Part shown: piece after piece, positions 10,241-20,177 of the stretch
How the letters are laid out: each line of letters begins with the position of its first letter
Numbering within the stretch: position 1 is the first letter of the stretch
NCBI GenBank assembly: GCA_947175205.1
Contig: CAMWLS010000006.1
Location: forward strand, 1 to 64,000
Origin: an uncultured Porphyromonadaceae bacterium
GTDB lineage: Bacteria > Bacteroidota > Bacteroidia > Bacteroidales > Muribaculaceae
DNA: 64,000 nucleotides
Direction: 5' to 3'
Translations under genes and position numbers: made by a program
The notes under the pieces: generated by a model
The model's database searches: none
What the model saw: the letters and a program-made list of their open reading frames with translations, nothing else
Told to the model about the DNA's origin: nothing

Positions 10241-10717
10241 CTACCTCACCTTATAGCTGTCCACGGTAATTTTTACCTTGAAAGGTGTGGCGGCACGCCG
10301 AGTCCTGGGAACATCTGAAAGATAGTAATAAAACACCCCTTGCGTATCAAAAGACGGAATCTGGACACGTCTGGTCTCTCCCACAGGCAAATCCAGCGTC
10401 AGTGAATGTTGCGCCTTGTGCAGCATGCGCCCGTCAGTATCAAGATATGTTACCGTAATTGTAACCTCATGGACACATTCACTGCCTGTATTAGTAATGA
10501 AGAATGACTCTTTCCTGGCATTAAGCAGTTTGTCAAAACCACTGACCACAAGCTCTCCGGCAGCCGGAATCAGACACTGGACAGTATCAGCTTCTGCCTC
10601 CTTAGCCAAGGAAGCCCTGATATGCTCTGCCTTTACGGGCTGCCTTCCTCTAACGCGTCTTGCATACACTGTGAAGCCGCCTAAAAGCACCAGTACTACT
10701 ATGGTAACAAATCTCAT
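10241..10717 (-). CDS. Small exported or membrane-anchored protein, FxLYD-like
   Basis: A 158-residue protein with an N-terminal hydrophobic segment (about 3-17), followed by the basic stretch RRVRGR, then a beta-rich domain (about 60-157). The pattern SFFITNTGSECVHEVTITVTYLDTDG resembles FxLYD-type beta-sandwich domains, which are often extracytoplasmic. It overlaps the upstream gene by 4 bp (ATGA), so the two are translationally coupled. Function is unknown. Confidence 0.7.
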   Translation of the reverse strand: MRFVTIVVLVLLGGFTVYARRVRGRQPVKAEHIRASLAKEAEADTVQCLIPAAGELVVSGFDKLLNARKESFFITNTGSECVHEVTITVTYLDTDGRMLHKAQHSLTLDLPVGETRRVQIPSFDTQGVFYYYLSDVPRTRRAATPFKVKITVDSYKVR

Positions 10718-11241
10718 AAATTCATAAACTGAGGTGCAGCATAAGGGTAAAGTCTGTGTAATCCGTCAATATTGGCAGGCCGTGTTTTGCCACCAAGCAC
10801 AGAAACACGAAAGATATAGGGAATCCAGCGCCAGAGTGCAAAACGGGCATTCTTCCTATAAGGCTCTATGGTAAAGTGCCCGTCTCCGCTCACGTTTAAG
10901 ATGAAATATTTCTTGCCGCGGACATGATTCAAGGGATCGGAATACATCCAGGCATCATAACGCGCCGCCGTACCGCCGGCAATAACTTCTCCCAGCACAG
11001 TGCCCGGCGAGACTGCGGCATCCCACACAGAAAGCGCCCGAATGGTGTATACTCCTTCTCTGTCACTTTCAGTAATTGAGACCACACTGTTCCCGGGAGA
11101 GAATGACCATATACCCTCTGGCATCTGAACCGGAGTTGTATCAAACTTCTCCAGCAAGTCTGCCGCAGTAAGCGTCCCGCGTCCGGAAGACGCAACGGTA
11201 CCGCACATCAGCGCTATGACAAAGAAAATTACACAGCGCAT
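10714..11241 (-). CDS. Hypothetical secreted protein
   Basis: A 175-residue protein with a clear signal peptide (about 1-18, ending near VASS). No family was recognised. The mature part is predicted to be beta-rich and has an internal hydrophobic stretch, FALWRWIPYIFRVSVL. It starts at the last base of the DUF3078 gene's stop and overlaps the next gene by 4 bp, so the three envelope genes form one unit. A shared envelope role is inference. Confidence 0.6.
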   Translation of the reverse strand: MRCVIFFVIALMCGTVASSGRGTLTAADLLEKFDTTPVQMPEGIWSFSPGNSVVSITESDREGVYTIRALSVWDAAVSPGTVLGEVIAGGTAARYDAWMYSDPLNHVRGKKYFILNVSGDGHFTIEPYRKNARFALWRWIPYIFRVSVLGGKTRPANIDGLHRLYPYAAPQFMNL

Positions 11242-12581
11242 CAGATACTGCTGAACTTATACGCAAAACCTATGGAGAGTACTTCCTTCAACTGAAGCTT
11301 ATGCCAGTTTGTGTCCTGAATACGCGGAGTGGAGGAGTCATAACGCGCGTGGGCGTACACCTGAGTAGTAAGAAAGCGGTTTATATCAAAAATAAGTGTG
11401 TTCTCCCAGTCCACTTCCACCCGGGAATAATCCGTGAAGGCAAAAAGGCGTGAAAGCAGCTGGATGTTATAGCAAATCTTCCATGTCAGCTTAAATTCCG
11501 CGCTGCTACCAAACTTATGCATGGTCTTGCTCCCCTCTGCTATGCCGTACTGAAGCGGGTCCACATAGCGGTTTATACAGGTCTTCAAATTATAGGACAG
11601 CGGTGCAATAGACATATTGAAGTCCACGGTCTTGCGCGGATTGGTATAGCTGTATGTCATACCCAAACCGGCATTAAGTTCTGACGGAGAAAGGAAAGCT
11701 GACCGGCGAATACGGCTATTGGTGTTATAAGAGTTTATCAGCTGCGTCTTGAAAAGCGCATTCACAGAGTAGTACCACCTTCTGGCAGCCTTGACACCAA
11801 AAGTACTGGTTATCTGAAGCAGGTCCTCTGATACGTTATATCTGTGAATGGAATCATCAGGTGAACTGTTCAGACCCACTTTATACTGCGCTGTGGTCTC
11901 AAACATGAGATTCGGGTGGTACTCCTTATTTAGCTTTACATCATAGTAAATCTGACCCAGAACATTAAGATTATTGTTACCGCCCTGATACCAGTTGGGA
12001 GATATATAAGCCTGTGAGAACTGCAGCGAAACATTAAACACCCTTATCCAGTGACGTTTCTTGATGGTCATGGGCATAAGCTCAGCCTGCGCCACAGGGT
12101 CCAGTTTTACCGGCTGTACAGCCACGGTATAATCACGCGGATCTATAATGACCTCATAAGCCCTTGGCGCTTCCGGCAGCATGGCATAATTATATTTTAC
12201 CAGTTCAGGATGTTTAAAAAAGAGCGAGTGCCTTAGATAACGCACACTTTCCTCAACAGAGGCAGCATCTTCCAGCCATTTAAGGGAGGCATCACCGGAA
12301 TACTGTGACTTGGTCAGATCCACCTTGTCCGGAAACTCATAATGGTCAAAGACTGCCGGGCGGAAGAACCATGAGGGCAATATTCTTTCCGGCCCCTGAA
12401 CATCAGGAGATGCTGTGTTGTCCTCCAGCACATCCACCATATCCTCAGTAATAGATGACACAGTGTCAGCATTCAGTAATGAAGACGGATCAAAGAATAT
12501 ATCCTGGGCATGCAGATACTTTACTCCTGCAAAGAAAACACACATGCATGTCAGCACTACTTTTAAAACAGATTTCTTCAT
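11241..12581 (-). CDS. DUF3078 outer-membrane beta-barrel protein
   Basis: A 446-residue protein with a signal peptide (about 1-25) and, from about residue 175, the DUF3078 signature. This includes the FSQAYISPNWYQGGNNNLN segment and repeated amphipathic strands ending in the barrel-type aromatic pattern IGFAYKF. These proteins are Bacteroidota-specific and of unknown function. It is first in the three-gene envelope unit and lies 6 bp after menG. Confidence 0.85.
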   Translation of the reverse strand: MKKSVLKVVLTCMCVFFAGVKYLHAQDIFFDPSSLLNADTVSSITEDMVDVLEDNTASPDVQGPERILPSWFFRPAVFDHYEFPDKVDLTKSQYSGDASLKWLEDAASVEESVRYLRHSLFFKHPELVKYNYAMLPEAPRAYEVIIDPRDYTVAVQPVKLDPVAQAELMPMTIKKRHWIRVFNVSLQFSQAYISPNWYQGGNNNLNVLGQIYYDVKLNKEYHPNLMFETTAQYKVGLNSSPDDSIHRYNVSEDLLQITSTFGVKAARRWYYSVNALFKTQLINSYNTNSRIRRSAFLSPSELNAGLGMTYSYTNPRKTVDFNMSIAPLSYNLKTCINRYVDPLQYGIAEGSKTMHKFGSSAEFKLTWKICYNIQLLSRLFAFTDYSRVEVDWENTLIFDINRFLTTQVYAHARYDSSTPRIQDTNWHKLQLKEVLSIGFAYKFSSI

Positions 12582-12587
12582 ACTATA

Positions 12588-13331
12588 TCAGGGCTTAATA
12601 GCGGTATAAATGGTACAGACTCCAAAAGTCAAAGGACGGGCCTTACACTCCATGAAGCCTACTTCCTCCATGAGACTGAGCATATTGTGACCTTGTGGGA
12701 CAGCAGCTATACTTTCCGGCAGGTATGAGTATGCGCGGGTGTCTCTGGAGAAAAGTCTTCCCATACGGGGAATTATATGACGGGTATAAAAGCGGTATAA
12801 CGGACCGGTCAGTTTACCGCGGGGAGTGGAGAGCTCCACAACGCACAACATTCCTCCCGGGCGTAGTATGCGCAGCATCTGGGCATAGCCTTCCTTCAGA
12901 TGTTCAAGATTCCTCACACCATAAGCAATGGTGACAGCATCAGCAACAGCATCAGGCATATTAAGCTTTAGAATATCTCCCGTCTCCAGACTTATACGTT
13001 TCTCAAGTCCGTGACGTTTAACCTTCTCACGGCCTTTTTTCACCATGTTTTCTGAGAGGTCTATTCCTGTTATTCTGCTGTGCGGCATAGCCTTGGCCAT
13101 GGCAACGGCCACATCAGCCGTTCCCGTGGCAAGGTCCACTATTACCTCCGGTCCAAAAGCCTTCAACAGCTTTACAGCCTTACCCAGCCATAGCTTATGC
13201 AGTCCCATGGTCATGGCTCCGTTCATAAAGTCGTATGCAGGAGCTATGTTATCAAACATCTCCTGAACCTGCTCCGTCTTGGCTCTGTCGTCTTCTGTAT
13301 AAGGCTTGATTTTCTCCGCCTTTATATCCAT
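12588..13331 (-). CDS. menG: Demethylmenaquinone methyltransferase
   Basis: A 247-residue class I SAM-dependent methyltransferase of the UbiE/MenG family, which methylates demethylmenaquinone in the last step of menaquinone synthesis. The SAM-binding motif VDLATGTADVA, the acidic loop GIDLSENM and the family signature AYGVRNLEHLKEGYAQMLRILRPGG are all present. In an anaerobe with menaquinone but not ubiquinone, MenG activity is expected. purC lies 17 bp upstream. Confidence 0.95.
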   Translation of the reverse strand: MDIKAEKIKPYTEDDRAKTEQVQEMFDNIAPAYDFMNGAMTMGLHKLWLGKAVKLLKAFGPEVIVDLATGTADVAVAMAKAMPHSRITGIDLSENMVKKGREKVKRHGLEKRISLETGDILKLNMPDAVADAVTIAYGVRNLEHLKEGYAQMLRILRPGGMLCVVELSTPRGKLTGPLYRFYTRHIIPRMGRLFSRDTRAYSYLPESIAAVPQGHNMLSLMEEVGFMECKARPLTFGVCTIYTAIKP

Positions 13332-13348
13332 GAGTATGTCAGCGTTTT

Positions 13349-14302
13349 TCAGCCCTTGAGGGTTGAAAGGCAGTCCAGTACATTGGTTTCTATACGACGC
13401 ACAAGGTCTGTTTCAGGTGCAGGCACAAACTTCTCACCTGTAATGCGCTCATAAAGTTCAATATAACGTTCTGAGATACTGCGGCATACTTCCGGAGTCA
13501 TTTCAGGCACTTTCTGGCCTTCCTTACCCATGAAGCCGTTGTCCATAAGCCACTGGCGTACAAACTCCTTGCTCAGTTGACGCTGAGGTTCTCCCTTTTC
13601 AAAACGCTCCTCATATCCCTCAGCATAGAAATAACGTGATGAGTCAGGAGTATGAATTTCATCTATCAGGATAACGCGGTCAGCAAGCTTGCCAAACTCA
13701 TACTTGGTATCCACCAGTATCAGACCCTTGTCAGCAGCCATTTTTGTTCCTATCTCAAACAGAGTGCGTGTATAACGCTCCATAACTTCATAATCTTCAG
13801 CGCTGACTATTCCGCGGGCAATGATTTCTTCCTTGGAGATATTCTCATCATGACCTGCGTCTGCCTTTGTAGTGGGCGTAATGATGGGAGTTTCAAAACG
13901 CTGATTCTCCTTCATCCCTTCCGGAAGTCGGACTCCGCAAATCTCTCTGGCACCGGCTGCATACTCACGCCATGCGCTTCCTGTAAGGTATCCTCTGATA
14001 ATCATTTCCACCTTAAAGCCCTCGCAGCGGCTGCCGACAGTAACCATAGGGTCAGGAGTGGCAAGTTTCCAGTTAGGCACAGCGTGAGCGGTGGCGTCCA
14101 GGAACTTGGATGCTATCTGGTTAAGCACCTGGCCCTTATAAGGAATACCCTCCGGGAGAATAACATCAAAGGCTGATATACGGTCAGTGGCCACCATCAC
14201 AAGGGTGGTATCATTTATATCATACACATCGCGTACCTTTCCGTGATATACGCCTGTCTGTCCGGGGAAATTAAAGTCAGTGCGTGTAAGAGTATGCTCC
14301 AT
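13349..14302 (-). CDS. purC: SAICAR synthetase (phosphoribosylaminoimidazole-succinocarboxamide synthase)
   Basis: A 317-residue enzyme joining CAIR and aspartate in purine synthesis. It carries the PurC signatures [30 protein letters not shown] in shortened form, and the downstream LVDTKYEFG and [11 protein letters not shown] blocks. The size matches the longer yeast-like PurC common in Bacteroidota. It is followed by menG. Confidence 0.96.
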   Translation of the reverse strand: MEHTLTRTDFNFPGQTGVYHGKVRDVYDINDTTLVMVATDRISAFDVILPEGIPYKGQVLNQIASKFLDATAHAVPNWKLATPDPMVTVGSRCEGFKVEMIIRGYLTGSAWREYAAGAREICGVRLPEGMKENQRFETPIITPTTKADAGHDENISKEEIIARGIVSAEDYEVMERYTRTLFEIGTKMAADKGLILVDTKYEFGKLADRVILIDEIHTPDSSRYFYAEGYEERFEKGEPQRQLSKEFVRQWLMDNGFMGKEGQKVPEMTPEVCRSISERYIELYERITGEKFVPAPETDLVRRIETNVLDCLSTLKG

Positions 14303-14338
14303 AATTTAAGTGATAATGAATGGTTATAATTGTAATTT

Positions 14339-15343
14339 TTATTGTTCTTTAGCTTGTTCAGGCGTATGGTCCTGATGATGTTTCACATGGCTCTCAGCTG
14401 GCTTCTGTTCATCATCATACTTCTCATACGCATCCACAATGCGCTGTACCAGCTGATGGCGCACAATATCTTTTTTGCCGAATTCAATCTTTCCTATACC
14501 CTGAACATCCTTCAGCACCTTAAGCGCCTGAATCAGACCTGATGAGGTGCTTCGCGGCAGGTCAATCTGGGTAACGTCTCCGGTGATAATCATCTTAGCG
14601 TTCATTCCCAGACGGGTAAGGAACATCTTCAGCTGATGGGGAGTGGTGTTCTGGGCCTCATCCAGCACTATTATGGCATCATTAAGCGTACGTCCACGCA
14701 TGAAAGCCAGTGGTGCTATCTGAATCACCTTATTTTCCATATACTCCTTCAGCTTCACTGCAGGAATCATGTCTTCCAGTGCATCATACAGCGGCTGTAG
14801 ATATGGGTCTATCTTATCTTTCATGTCTCCGGGCAGGAAGCCTAATTTCTCTCCGGCCTCCACAGCGGGACGTGACAGTATAATCTTGCGGACCTCCCTA
14901 TTTTTAAGTGCCCTCACTGCCAGCGCTATGGCAACATAAGTCTTTCCGGTACCGGCAGGCCCCAGGGCAAAGGTAAGGTCATTCTTTGCCACGGCCTCCA
15001 CCATCTTCTGCTGGTTAGGAGTTCTACCGGTAATGGGCTTACCGTTGATACCGTATATTATGACATCATCGCGCTTGATTTCATGAGGAGCCTCACCTTT
15101 CACTATGTCCAGGATTATATCCTCATTCAGGCTGTTGCGGTGCTCTGCGTATGCCTCAAGTTCTTTCAGCTTACGCTCAAACTCAGCTGTCTCGCTGTCT
15201 TCACCTATAACTTTTATGACAGAGCCACGGGCGGTTATGCGCAGTTTGGGGAACAGATTGCGAATAAGCTGCATGTTTGCGTTATTGACTCCGTAAAATA
15301 TTATGGGGTCAACCTTGTCTATTATAATTATTCGCTCTATCAT
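14339..15343 (-). CDS. PhoH-family ATPase
   Basis: A 334-residue cytoplasmic ATPase of the PhoH/YbeZ family. The Walker A motif is LGPAGTGKT, the Walker B region is IIVLDEAQNTT, and a SxRTxN-like substrate face is present. The N-terminal 100 residues form the usual small domain before the P-loop. The last 25 residues are charged and histidine-rich. The family is linked to RNA and ribosome handling with YbeY in other bacteria. No ybeY is adjacent. Confidence 0.93.
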   Translation of the reverse strand: MIERIIIIDKVDPIIFYGVNNANMQLIRNLFPKLRITARGSVIKVIGEDSETAEFERKLKELEAYAEHRNSLNEDIILDIVKGEAPHEIKRDDVIIYGINGKPITGRTPNQQKMVEAVAKNDLTFALGPAGTGKTYVAIALAVRALKNREVRKIILSRPAVEAGEKLGFLPGDMKDKIDPYLQPLYDALEDMIPAVKLKEYMENKVIQIAPLAFMRGRTLNDAIIVLDEAQNTTPHQLKMFLTRLGMNAKMIITGDVTQIDLPRSTSSGLIQALKVLKDVQGIGKIEFGKKDIVRHQLVQRIVDAYEKYDDEQKPAESHVKHHQDHTPEQAKEQ

Positions 15344-15354
15344 ACGCTTAGTTT

Positions 15355-16602
15355 TTAAGGTTCAGTAATATCGGCTGAAAGAGTACCGTCTTCATCATAT
15401 TTCTGATACAGAAGATCATTATACGGGAAGCGTGACAGATGTATCTCCTTAGCTTTCTCATAAATCTTCTGTTTCAGGGCATCTATATTTATTCCTTCTT
15501 TAGCGGAGATAAACACACAGTTATCACCCATACGGGCCATCCAGGTGCGTTTAAGGTCCTCCAGAGACATATTCTCCCTCTTTGCGGGAGAAAGGTCATC
15601 GCTATCACGCGGAGTGTATGTGAAGGCATCAATCTTGTTGAATACCATAATCATGGGCTTGTCAGCACCGTCACACACCTCACGCAGCGTGCGGTCCACC
15701 ACCTCTATCTGTTCTTCAAAATTTGGATGTGATATGTCCACAACATGCACCAGTAAGTCAGCATCGCGCACCTCATCCAGTGTACTTTTGAAAGAGTCCA
15801 CCAGATGCGTGGGTAGCTTACGGATAAATCCTACGGTATCTGTCAGGAGAATGGGAAGATTGTCTATGGTTACTTTCCTTACCGTGGTATCCAGTGTGGC
15901 AAAGAGCTTATTTTCAGCAAATACATCACTCTTGCTCAACAGATTCATGATGGTGGATTTACCCACATTGGTATATCCCACAAGAGCCACACGCGTTAAT
16001 TTACCACGGTTCTTTCTCTGTATGGATTTCTGCTTGTCAATGGCTGCCAGTTCCTGTTTAAGACGCGATATCTTATCCAGAATTATACGGCGGTCAGTTT
16101 CTATCTGTGTCTCACCGGGACCACGCATGCCTATACCGCCACGCTGGCGCTCCAGGTGTGTCCACATGCGGGTAAGACGGGGAAGAAGATACTGGTATTG
16201 CGCAAGCTCAACCTGAGTTTTTGCATTTGCTGTCTGAGCACGTTTGGCAAAGATATCCAGAATCAGGGAGGTACGGTCCAGAATCTTAACTTTCAGTTCC
16301 CGCTCTATATTCATCACCTGCTTGGTGGAGAGGTCATCATCAAAAATCACCAGTCCTATATCGTCATTCTCAATATAGTCTCTTATCTCCTCCAGTTTAC
16401 CCTTGCCCACAAAAGTACGCGGATTGGGGTATTCCATCTTCTGTATGAAGCGTTTCACAGTGACGGCTCCGGCAGTATCAGCCAGAAAGGCCAGCTCGTC
16501 CAGATACTCGTTAACCTTGGCTTCATTCTGCCGCGGAGTCACCAGGCCCACCAGAACGGTACGCTCAGTTGTCTGCTCGCTTATTACTAAATCCTTCATC
16601 AA
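15355..16602 (-). CDS. hflX: Ribosome-associated GTPase HflX
   Basis: A 415-residue GTPase. The HflX N-terminal domain (about 1-200) includes a glycine-rich linker around GGIGMRGPGETQIETDRR. The G domain has G1 GYTNVGKST, G3 DTVGF and G4 NKID. Family members split stalled 70S ribosomes under stress. Length and motifs are canonical. It has its own promoter, with phoH 11 bp downstream. Confidence 0.96.
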   Translation of the reverse strand: MMKDLVISEQTTERTVLVGLVTPRQNEAKVNEYLDELAFLADTAGAVTVKRFIQKMEYPNPRTFVGKGKLEEIRDYIENDDIGLVIFDDDLSTKQVMNIERELKVKILDRTSLILDIFAKRAQTANAKTQVELAQYQYLLPRLTRMWTHLERQRGGIGMRGPGETQIETDRRIILDKISRLKQELAAIDKQKSIQRKNRGKLTRVALVGYTNVGKSTIMNLLSKSDVFAENKLFATLDTTVRKVTIDNLPILLTDTVGFIRKLPTHLVDSFKSTLDEVRDADLLVHVVDISHPNFEEQIEVVDRTLREVCDGADKPMIMVFNKIDAFTYTPRDSDDLSPAKRENMSLEDLKRTWMARMGDNCVFISAKEGINIDALKQKIYEKAKEIHLSRFPYNDLLYQKYDEDGTLSADITEP

Positions 16603-16637
16603 TTAAATGGCAGCCGTACTTGGCGCAAATTTTTATG

Positions 16638-16669
16638 CAAAGTTAATATACTTTTACATAAATAACAAC
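16638..16669 (-). promoter_or_regulatory. Promoter of hflX
   Basis: On minus, a -7 box TAACTTTG (16638-16645) is placed 20 bp after GTTG (16666-16669). The predicted start is about 30 nt before the hflX ATG. Confidence 0.65.
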
Positions 16670-16719
16670 CGTACAGCGCAAGTAGTTCCCGCACTCGGCA
16701 TAACAACAGCAAAAAGTAA

Positions 16720-18195
16720 TTACTTTGCCTTCCGCAAGGAGTAACGGAACTGCAGACCGGCACCGGGTCTGTTTTCAACAATAATGGTTCCACCGTGAGC
16801 TATCACAGTACTCTGGACTATGGGCAAGCCCAGTCCGGTACCACCGGCCTTGCGCGCCCTACCTGAATCCACGCGGTAAAATCTGTCAAACAGGTGAGGA
16901 AGATGCTGGTCTTCCACACCCTTGCCGTCATCGTAGAACACAAAGGTATATGAGTTCTCATCCTCACTCTCAAGTTTAACATAGCATTGTGTGCCCTTGG
17001 AGTAAGCGGCAGCGTTCTTGGCCAGGTTTATCAGCATACCTGTGAGTAAATTATAGTTACCCATAATCTCACAGTTAAAGGGAATATCATAGAAAAATTC
17101 CATGCTTCCCAATGCTCCTGACTCATTGAGGTCAGATGAAACGGTATACACCAGGTCATGATAATCCAGCGGCTCTGTGGAAATTGAGCCCTCGCCTTCT
17201 TCAAGACGGGTTATGGCCGCCACGTCCGCAATCAGGGTTACCAGACGCGTAACATGCTCCTGAGCTTTCCTCAGGAAATGATTACGGGAGTCTGCATCCA
17301 TATCAGGATTTTCAACTATAGTGTCAATATAACCTTTGATTACTCCAATGGGAGTCTTCAGCTCATGATTTATATTGTTGGTGAGCTGTCGTTTAACTCG
17401 CGCTTTCTCCTCTATGGCATTCATAGCCACTGTATGCTCCCGGCGCACTTTGGCAGCAGCCTGGGTATGAGCCTTGTATATACTAACTATCTGGCGCGAG
17501 ATGTCTCCCAATTCATCCTTTGAATAATTCTCATCAGGGATAAAATTGGGATCATTTGCCGCATTATGGGCAAAATCACGCAGATAATGTATGTTACGAC
17601 CGAAATGACGTGAAGCAATCAGTGATACAACGGTCATCACCACAGCAAACACCAGCATAGACACAAGGAAGGTATTGTTGAGAGCGTTAACTGCAATGGA
17701 TATATCCTCATTGAAAGGCTGGACGGTGTATACTTTCAGTTTCTGACCCCGCTCATTATATGCACTGTCAGCCTGATAGAAAAAATTAGAAATGCTACTG
17801 TTGTTGGCCCTAAGCTCTTCAAGAGTCTCCACGCCCGGAGTCATAGTAACGCCGGAAGCCTGCTTAACCTCTCCACTGTCCAGCTTAACCTGCTCACCCA
17901 CATTGTAGTATAGCTCATCATTTATATACGCAGAGATGCGTACATCCTCATAGCGCTCATCCTCCCGGTAATAGCGGGCAATGAACTCCATGAATGGCTT
18001 TGGGTTAATGTCACTCTTAAAGGCGTTAACAATGCGTGAGTTAATTAGTGCCAGCTGCTGCCGCATGGCCTCCTCGCGCATCTGACGCTGCTGATACACC
18101 TGCCAGGTGACCATAGCAATAATGGCCACCCACAGAGAGACAGTCAGTGGAATAAATATCCGCCAGGTATAACTAATGTGTTTCTTTAAAGCCAT
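16720..18195 (-). CDS. Sensor histidine kinase, RprX-like
   Basis: A 491-residue membrane kinase counted from the ATG at 18195 (MALKKHISYTWRIF), chosen because it precedes the first membrane helix. A farther ATG at 18240 would give a 67-bp overlap with the regulator gene. Two membrane helices (about residues 10-32 and 170-192 here) bracket a periplasmic sensor region. The HisKA H-box is NNINHELKTPIG, and the HATPase contains N, G1 (DDGKG) and G2 (GGTGLGLPIV) boxes. It overlaps the upstream regulator by 23 bp, a typical coupled pair. It resembles the Bacteroides RprX kinase. Confidence 0.92.
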   Translation of the reverse strand: MALKKHISYTWRIFIPLTVSLWVAIIAMVTWQVYQQRQMREEAMRQQLALINSRIVNAFKSDINPKPFMEFIARYYREDERYEDVRISAYINDELYYNVGEQVKLDSGEVKQASGVTMTPGVETLEELRANNSSISNFFYQADSAYNERGQKLKVYTVQPFNEDISIAVNALNNTFLVSMLVFAVVMTVVSLIASRHFGRNIHYLRDFAHNAANDPNFIPDENYSKDELGDISRQIVSIYKAHTQAAAKVRREHTVAMNAIEEKARVKRQLTNNINHELKTPIGVIKGYIDTIVENPDMDADSRNHFLRKAQEHVTRLVTLIADVAAITRLEEGEGSISTEPLDYHDLVYTVSSDLNESGALGSMEFFYDIPFNCEIMGNYNLLTGMLINLAKNAAAYSKGTQCYVKLESEDENSYTFVFYDDGKGVEDQHLPHLFDRFYRVDSGRARKAGGTGLGLPIVQSTVIAHGGTIIVENRPGAGLQFRYSLRKAK

Positions 18196-18889
18196 ATCCA
18201 AAACCGGGGCGGGTGATGATATTGGCTCCGTAATCGCCAATCTTACCGCGCAGACGTGTCAGGTTAGTGTCAATGGCGCGCGTGGTTACAACACGGTCAT
18301 CTCCCCACACCTTGGTTATGATTTCTTCACGTGAATAAATACGGTTCCTATGAGTAAGGAAGAACGTAAGAATATCAAACTCCGTAGGTGTCAGAGCCAG
18401 CTCTTCTCCGTTAAGATAGCATATCTTCTGATTGGGGTCAATACGCAGACCACGGTACGTAATGTCAGGCTCCATATAGTCAGGCAGCTCTCCTCCGGGA
18501 ACAGCGGCGGCGGCGGCGCGCTCAGCACGGCGTAACACGGCACGCACGCGGGCTACAACCTCACTTATAACAAATGGCTTGGTGACATAGTCATCTGCTC
18601 CTATATTAAGACCGTTTACTTTATCATCCTCATCACCAAGAGCACTGCAGAATATTATGGGCTTATTCTCAAGAGCCGGTATGGACCTCACTCTCTCAGC
18701 AAAGTCAAATCCACTGAGCTCACCCATCATTATATCACATAAAAATAAGTCATATTGATCCAGATTAAGCTCCAGCGCCTCTTCAGCACTATAGGCAGTA
18801 TCCACCTGGAATCCCTCTTTTATAAGGTTAAACTGAAGAATCTCGCAGAGTGACTCTTCATCATCTATTACTAAAATTTTGGCTTTCAT
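18173..18889 (-). CDS. OmpR-family response regulator, RprY-like
   Basis: A 238-residue regulator. The receiver domain (about 1-120) has acidic pair DDEE, phosphoacceptor Asp in LFLCDIMMG and Lys in VTKPF. The C-terminal winged helix (about 140-238) has the pattern LTPTEFDILTFF. The start is set at MKAKILVIDDEESL (18889), because upstream codons to 19165 run through low-complexity non-coding sequence. The receiver resembles Bacteroides RprY, which affects envelope and oxidative-stress genes. Target genes cannot be read from this window. Confidence 0.93.
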   Translation of the reverse strand: MKAKILVIDDEESLCEILQFNLIKEGFQVDTAYSAEEALELNLDQYDLFLCDIMMGELSGFDFAERVRSIPALENKPIIFCSALGDEDDKVNGLNIGADDYVTKPFVISEVVARVRAVLRRAERAAAAAVPGGELPDYMEPDITYRGLRIDPNQKICYLNGEELALTPTEFDILTFFLTHRNRIYSREEIITKVWGDDRVVTTRAIDTNLTRLRGKIGDYGANIITRPGFGYGFKETH

Positions 18890-19048
18890 ACGTGAATTAC
18901 TGATTTCGTGGATAAAATTAGTACTTTTTAGTAAATTAACTATGTTAATAAAGGTTAACAAAAGCCATCTTAACAAACTTTTATCTGAATTGTAACGTTT
19001 TTGAAATACAACACCGCCAAGGCGGAGAACTTTCATAAAACAGTTAAA
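18890..19048. other. Leader region of the two-component system
   Basis: A 159-bp A/T-rich spacer upstream of the response regulator. No good TAnnTTTG box is visible on minus. A promoter is expected here from gene order but could not be placed. Confidence 0.35.
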
Positions 19049-19097
19049 GATAAAAAGATTAAAGTACTGAGCGGCGGCCGGGAGGTTGCCGCTCAGT
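19049..19097 (-). terminator. Intrinsic terminator of the apbE-like gene
   Basis: A perfect 10-bp stem ACTGAGCGGC/GCCGCTCAGT (19066-19075 with 19088-19097). On minus it is followed by a T-rich tail (ACTTTAATCTTTTTATC). It lies 65 bp after the ApbE stop. Confidence 0.65.
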
Positions 19098-19161
19098 GCA
19101 TTTAGAGCAGCTCTCTTCCCAAGTCTCAGTTCCACAGCATTTGTCATCATGAAGCCAGCCC

Positions 19162-20148
19162 TCATGGCTTCACCAAAGGGAAAGCTCCCGTAACCACCGC
19201 GGCTGTATCCAGCACAAAAACAGCTTCCACACCAGCAAGGGAGTCTATCATCTTGCGCGCATCTGCATACGGCATGGCCATGCAGGCTGTGGCAAGAGCG
19301 TCAGCAGTGGCGCAATCCGGCGCTGTAACGGTTACGGCCATAGTATTTGTCACCACCGGGAAACCAGTCACTGGACTTATGGTGTGCCCGTAACTCACAC
19401 CGGAGCTATCTTTGAGTACGCGCCTATAATTTCCTGATGAGGCCATACACAGAGAGTCTGCGGACGCAATCAGAACTTTATCCTGTTCACCCGGTGTCTC
19501 CACCATGACACGCCATTTTTGTCCGTCAGGATTATTTCCTGCACATGCCAGTTCTCCCCCTATTTCCACCATATAATTACTGACGCCGTTACGCCTGAGC
19601 ATGCGTGCTATGCAGTCCACGGCATATCCCTTTGCGACTGCTGAAAAATCCAGCTTCATCCCTTGAGGTATAATTACAGTCCGGTCTGACACAACACAGC
19701 GCTGTATGCCGCAATTACGTAAAGCCATTCTAACCTGCACGCTGTCAGGAAGAATATTACCCTTTTCGGGACCGAAACCCCACAAATTCACCAGTTCACC
19801 CACTGACGGATCAAACGCTCCCCTACTGTCCCTGTTTACTTTCTGAGACAGCAACAACACCTCAGCAAGCATCTTGTCTGGAGCACAGTAACCTTGTTTA
19901 TTAAGAAGGCTCAAACTACTCTGAGCATTAAAGAAGGAAAGAGAGCTTCCAACACTGTCAAGCAATACTTTCACAGAGTCTGCCAGATGCTCAGACCCCT
20001 TGTATGTGACGTTATAATCTGTACCCCATACTTTCCCACTGGTATATAAATAATCATAATTAGCCCCGCTACAACTTGCAAGAAAGAACAAAAACATGTA
20101 ACTTAGCACACAATGATGTAATACATCCCTTAAACCACTGATTTTCAT
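19162..20148 (-). CDS. ApbE-type FAD:protein FMN transferase lipoprotein
   Basis: A 328-residue lipoprotein. The ATG at 20148 is chosen because it gives a signal peptide ending in the lipobox FLASC. The farther ATG at 20232 would reach into the divergent DJ-1 gene. The ApbE/flavin transferase signatures LVNLWGFGP, DFSAVAKGYAVDCIA and MVEIGGELACAG are present. The family attaches FMN to threonines of redox proteins such as Nqr/Rnf subunits, acting outside the inner membrane. No Nqr/Rnf genes lie nearby. Confidence 0.9.
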   Translation of the reverse strand: MKISGLRDVLHHCVLSYMFLFFLASCSGANYDYLYTSGKVWGTDYNVTYKGSEHLADSVKVLLDSVGSSLSFFNAQSSLSLLNKQGYCAPDKMLAEVLLLSQKVNRDSRGAFDPSVGELVNLWGFGPEKGNILPDSVQVRMALRNCGIQRCVVSDRTVIIPQGMKLDFSAVAKGYAVDCIARMLRRNGVSNYMVEIGGELACAGNNPDGQKWRVMVETPGEQDKVLIASADSLCMASSGNYRRVLKDSSGVSYGHTISPVTGFPVVTNTMAVTVTAPDCATADALATACMAMPYADARKMIDSLAGVEAVFVLDTAAVVTGAFPLVKP

Positions 20149-20177
20149 AACGCAAAGATATAAAAATATACTGAAAG

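Noticed and set aside
15545..16216. A 223-codon antisense frame inside hflX
   Set aside because: Ser/Arg-rich shadow of the HflX codons; hflX motifs on the other strand are intact.
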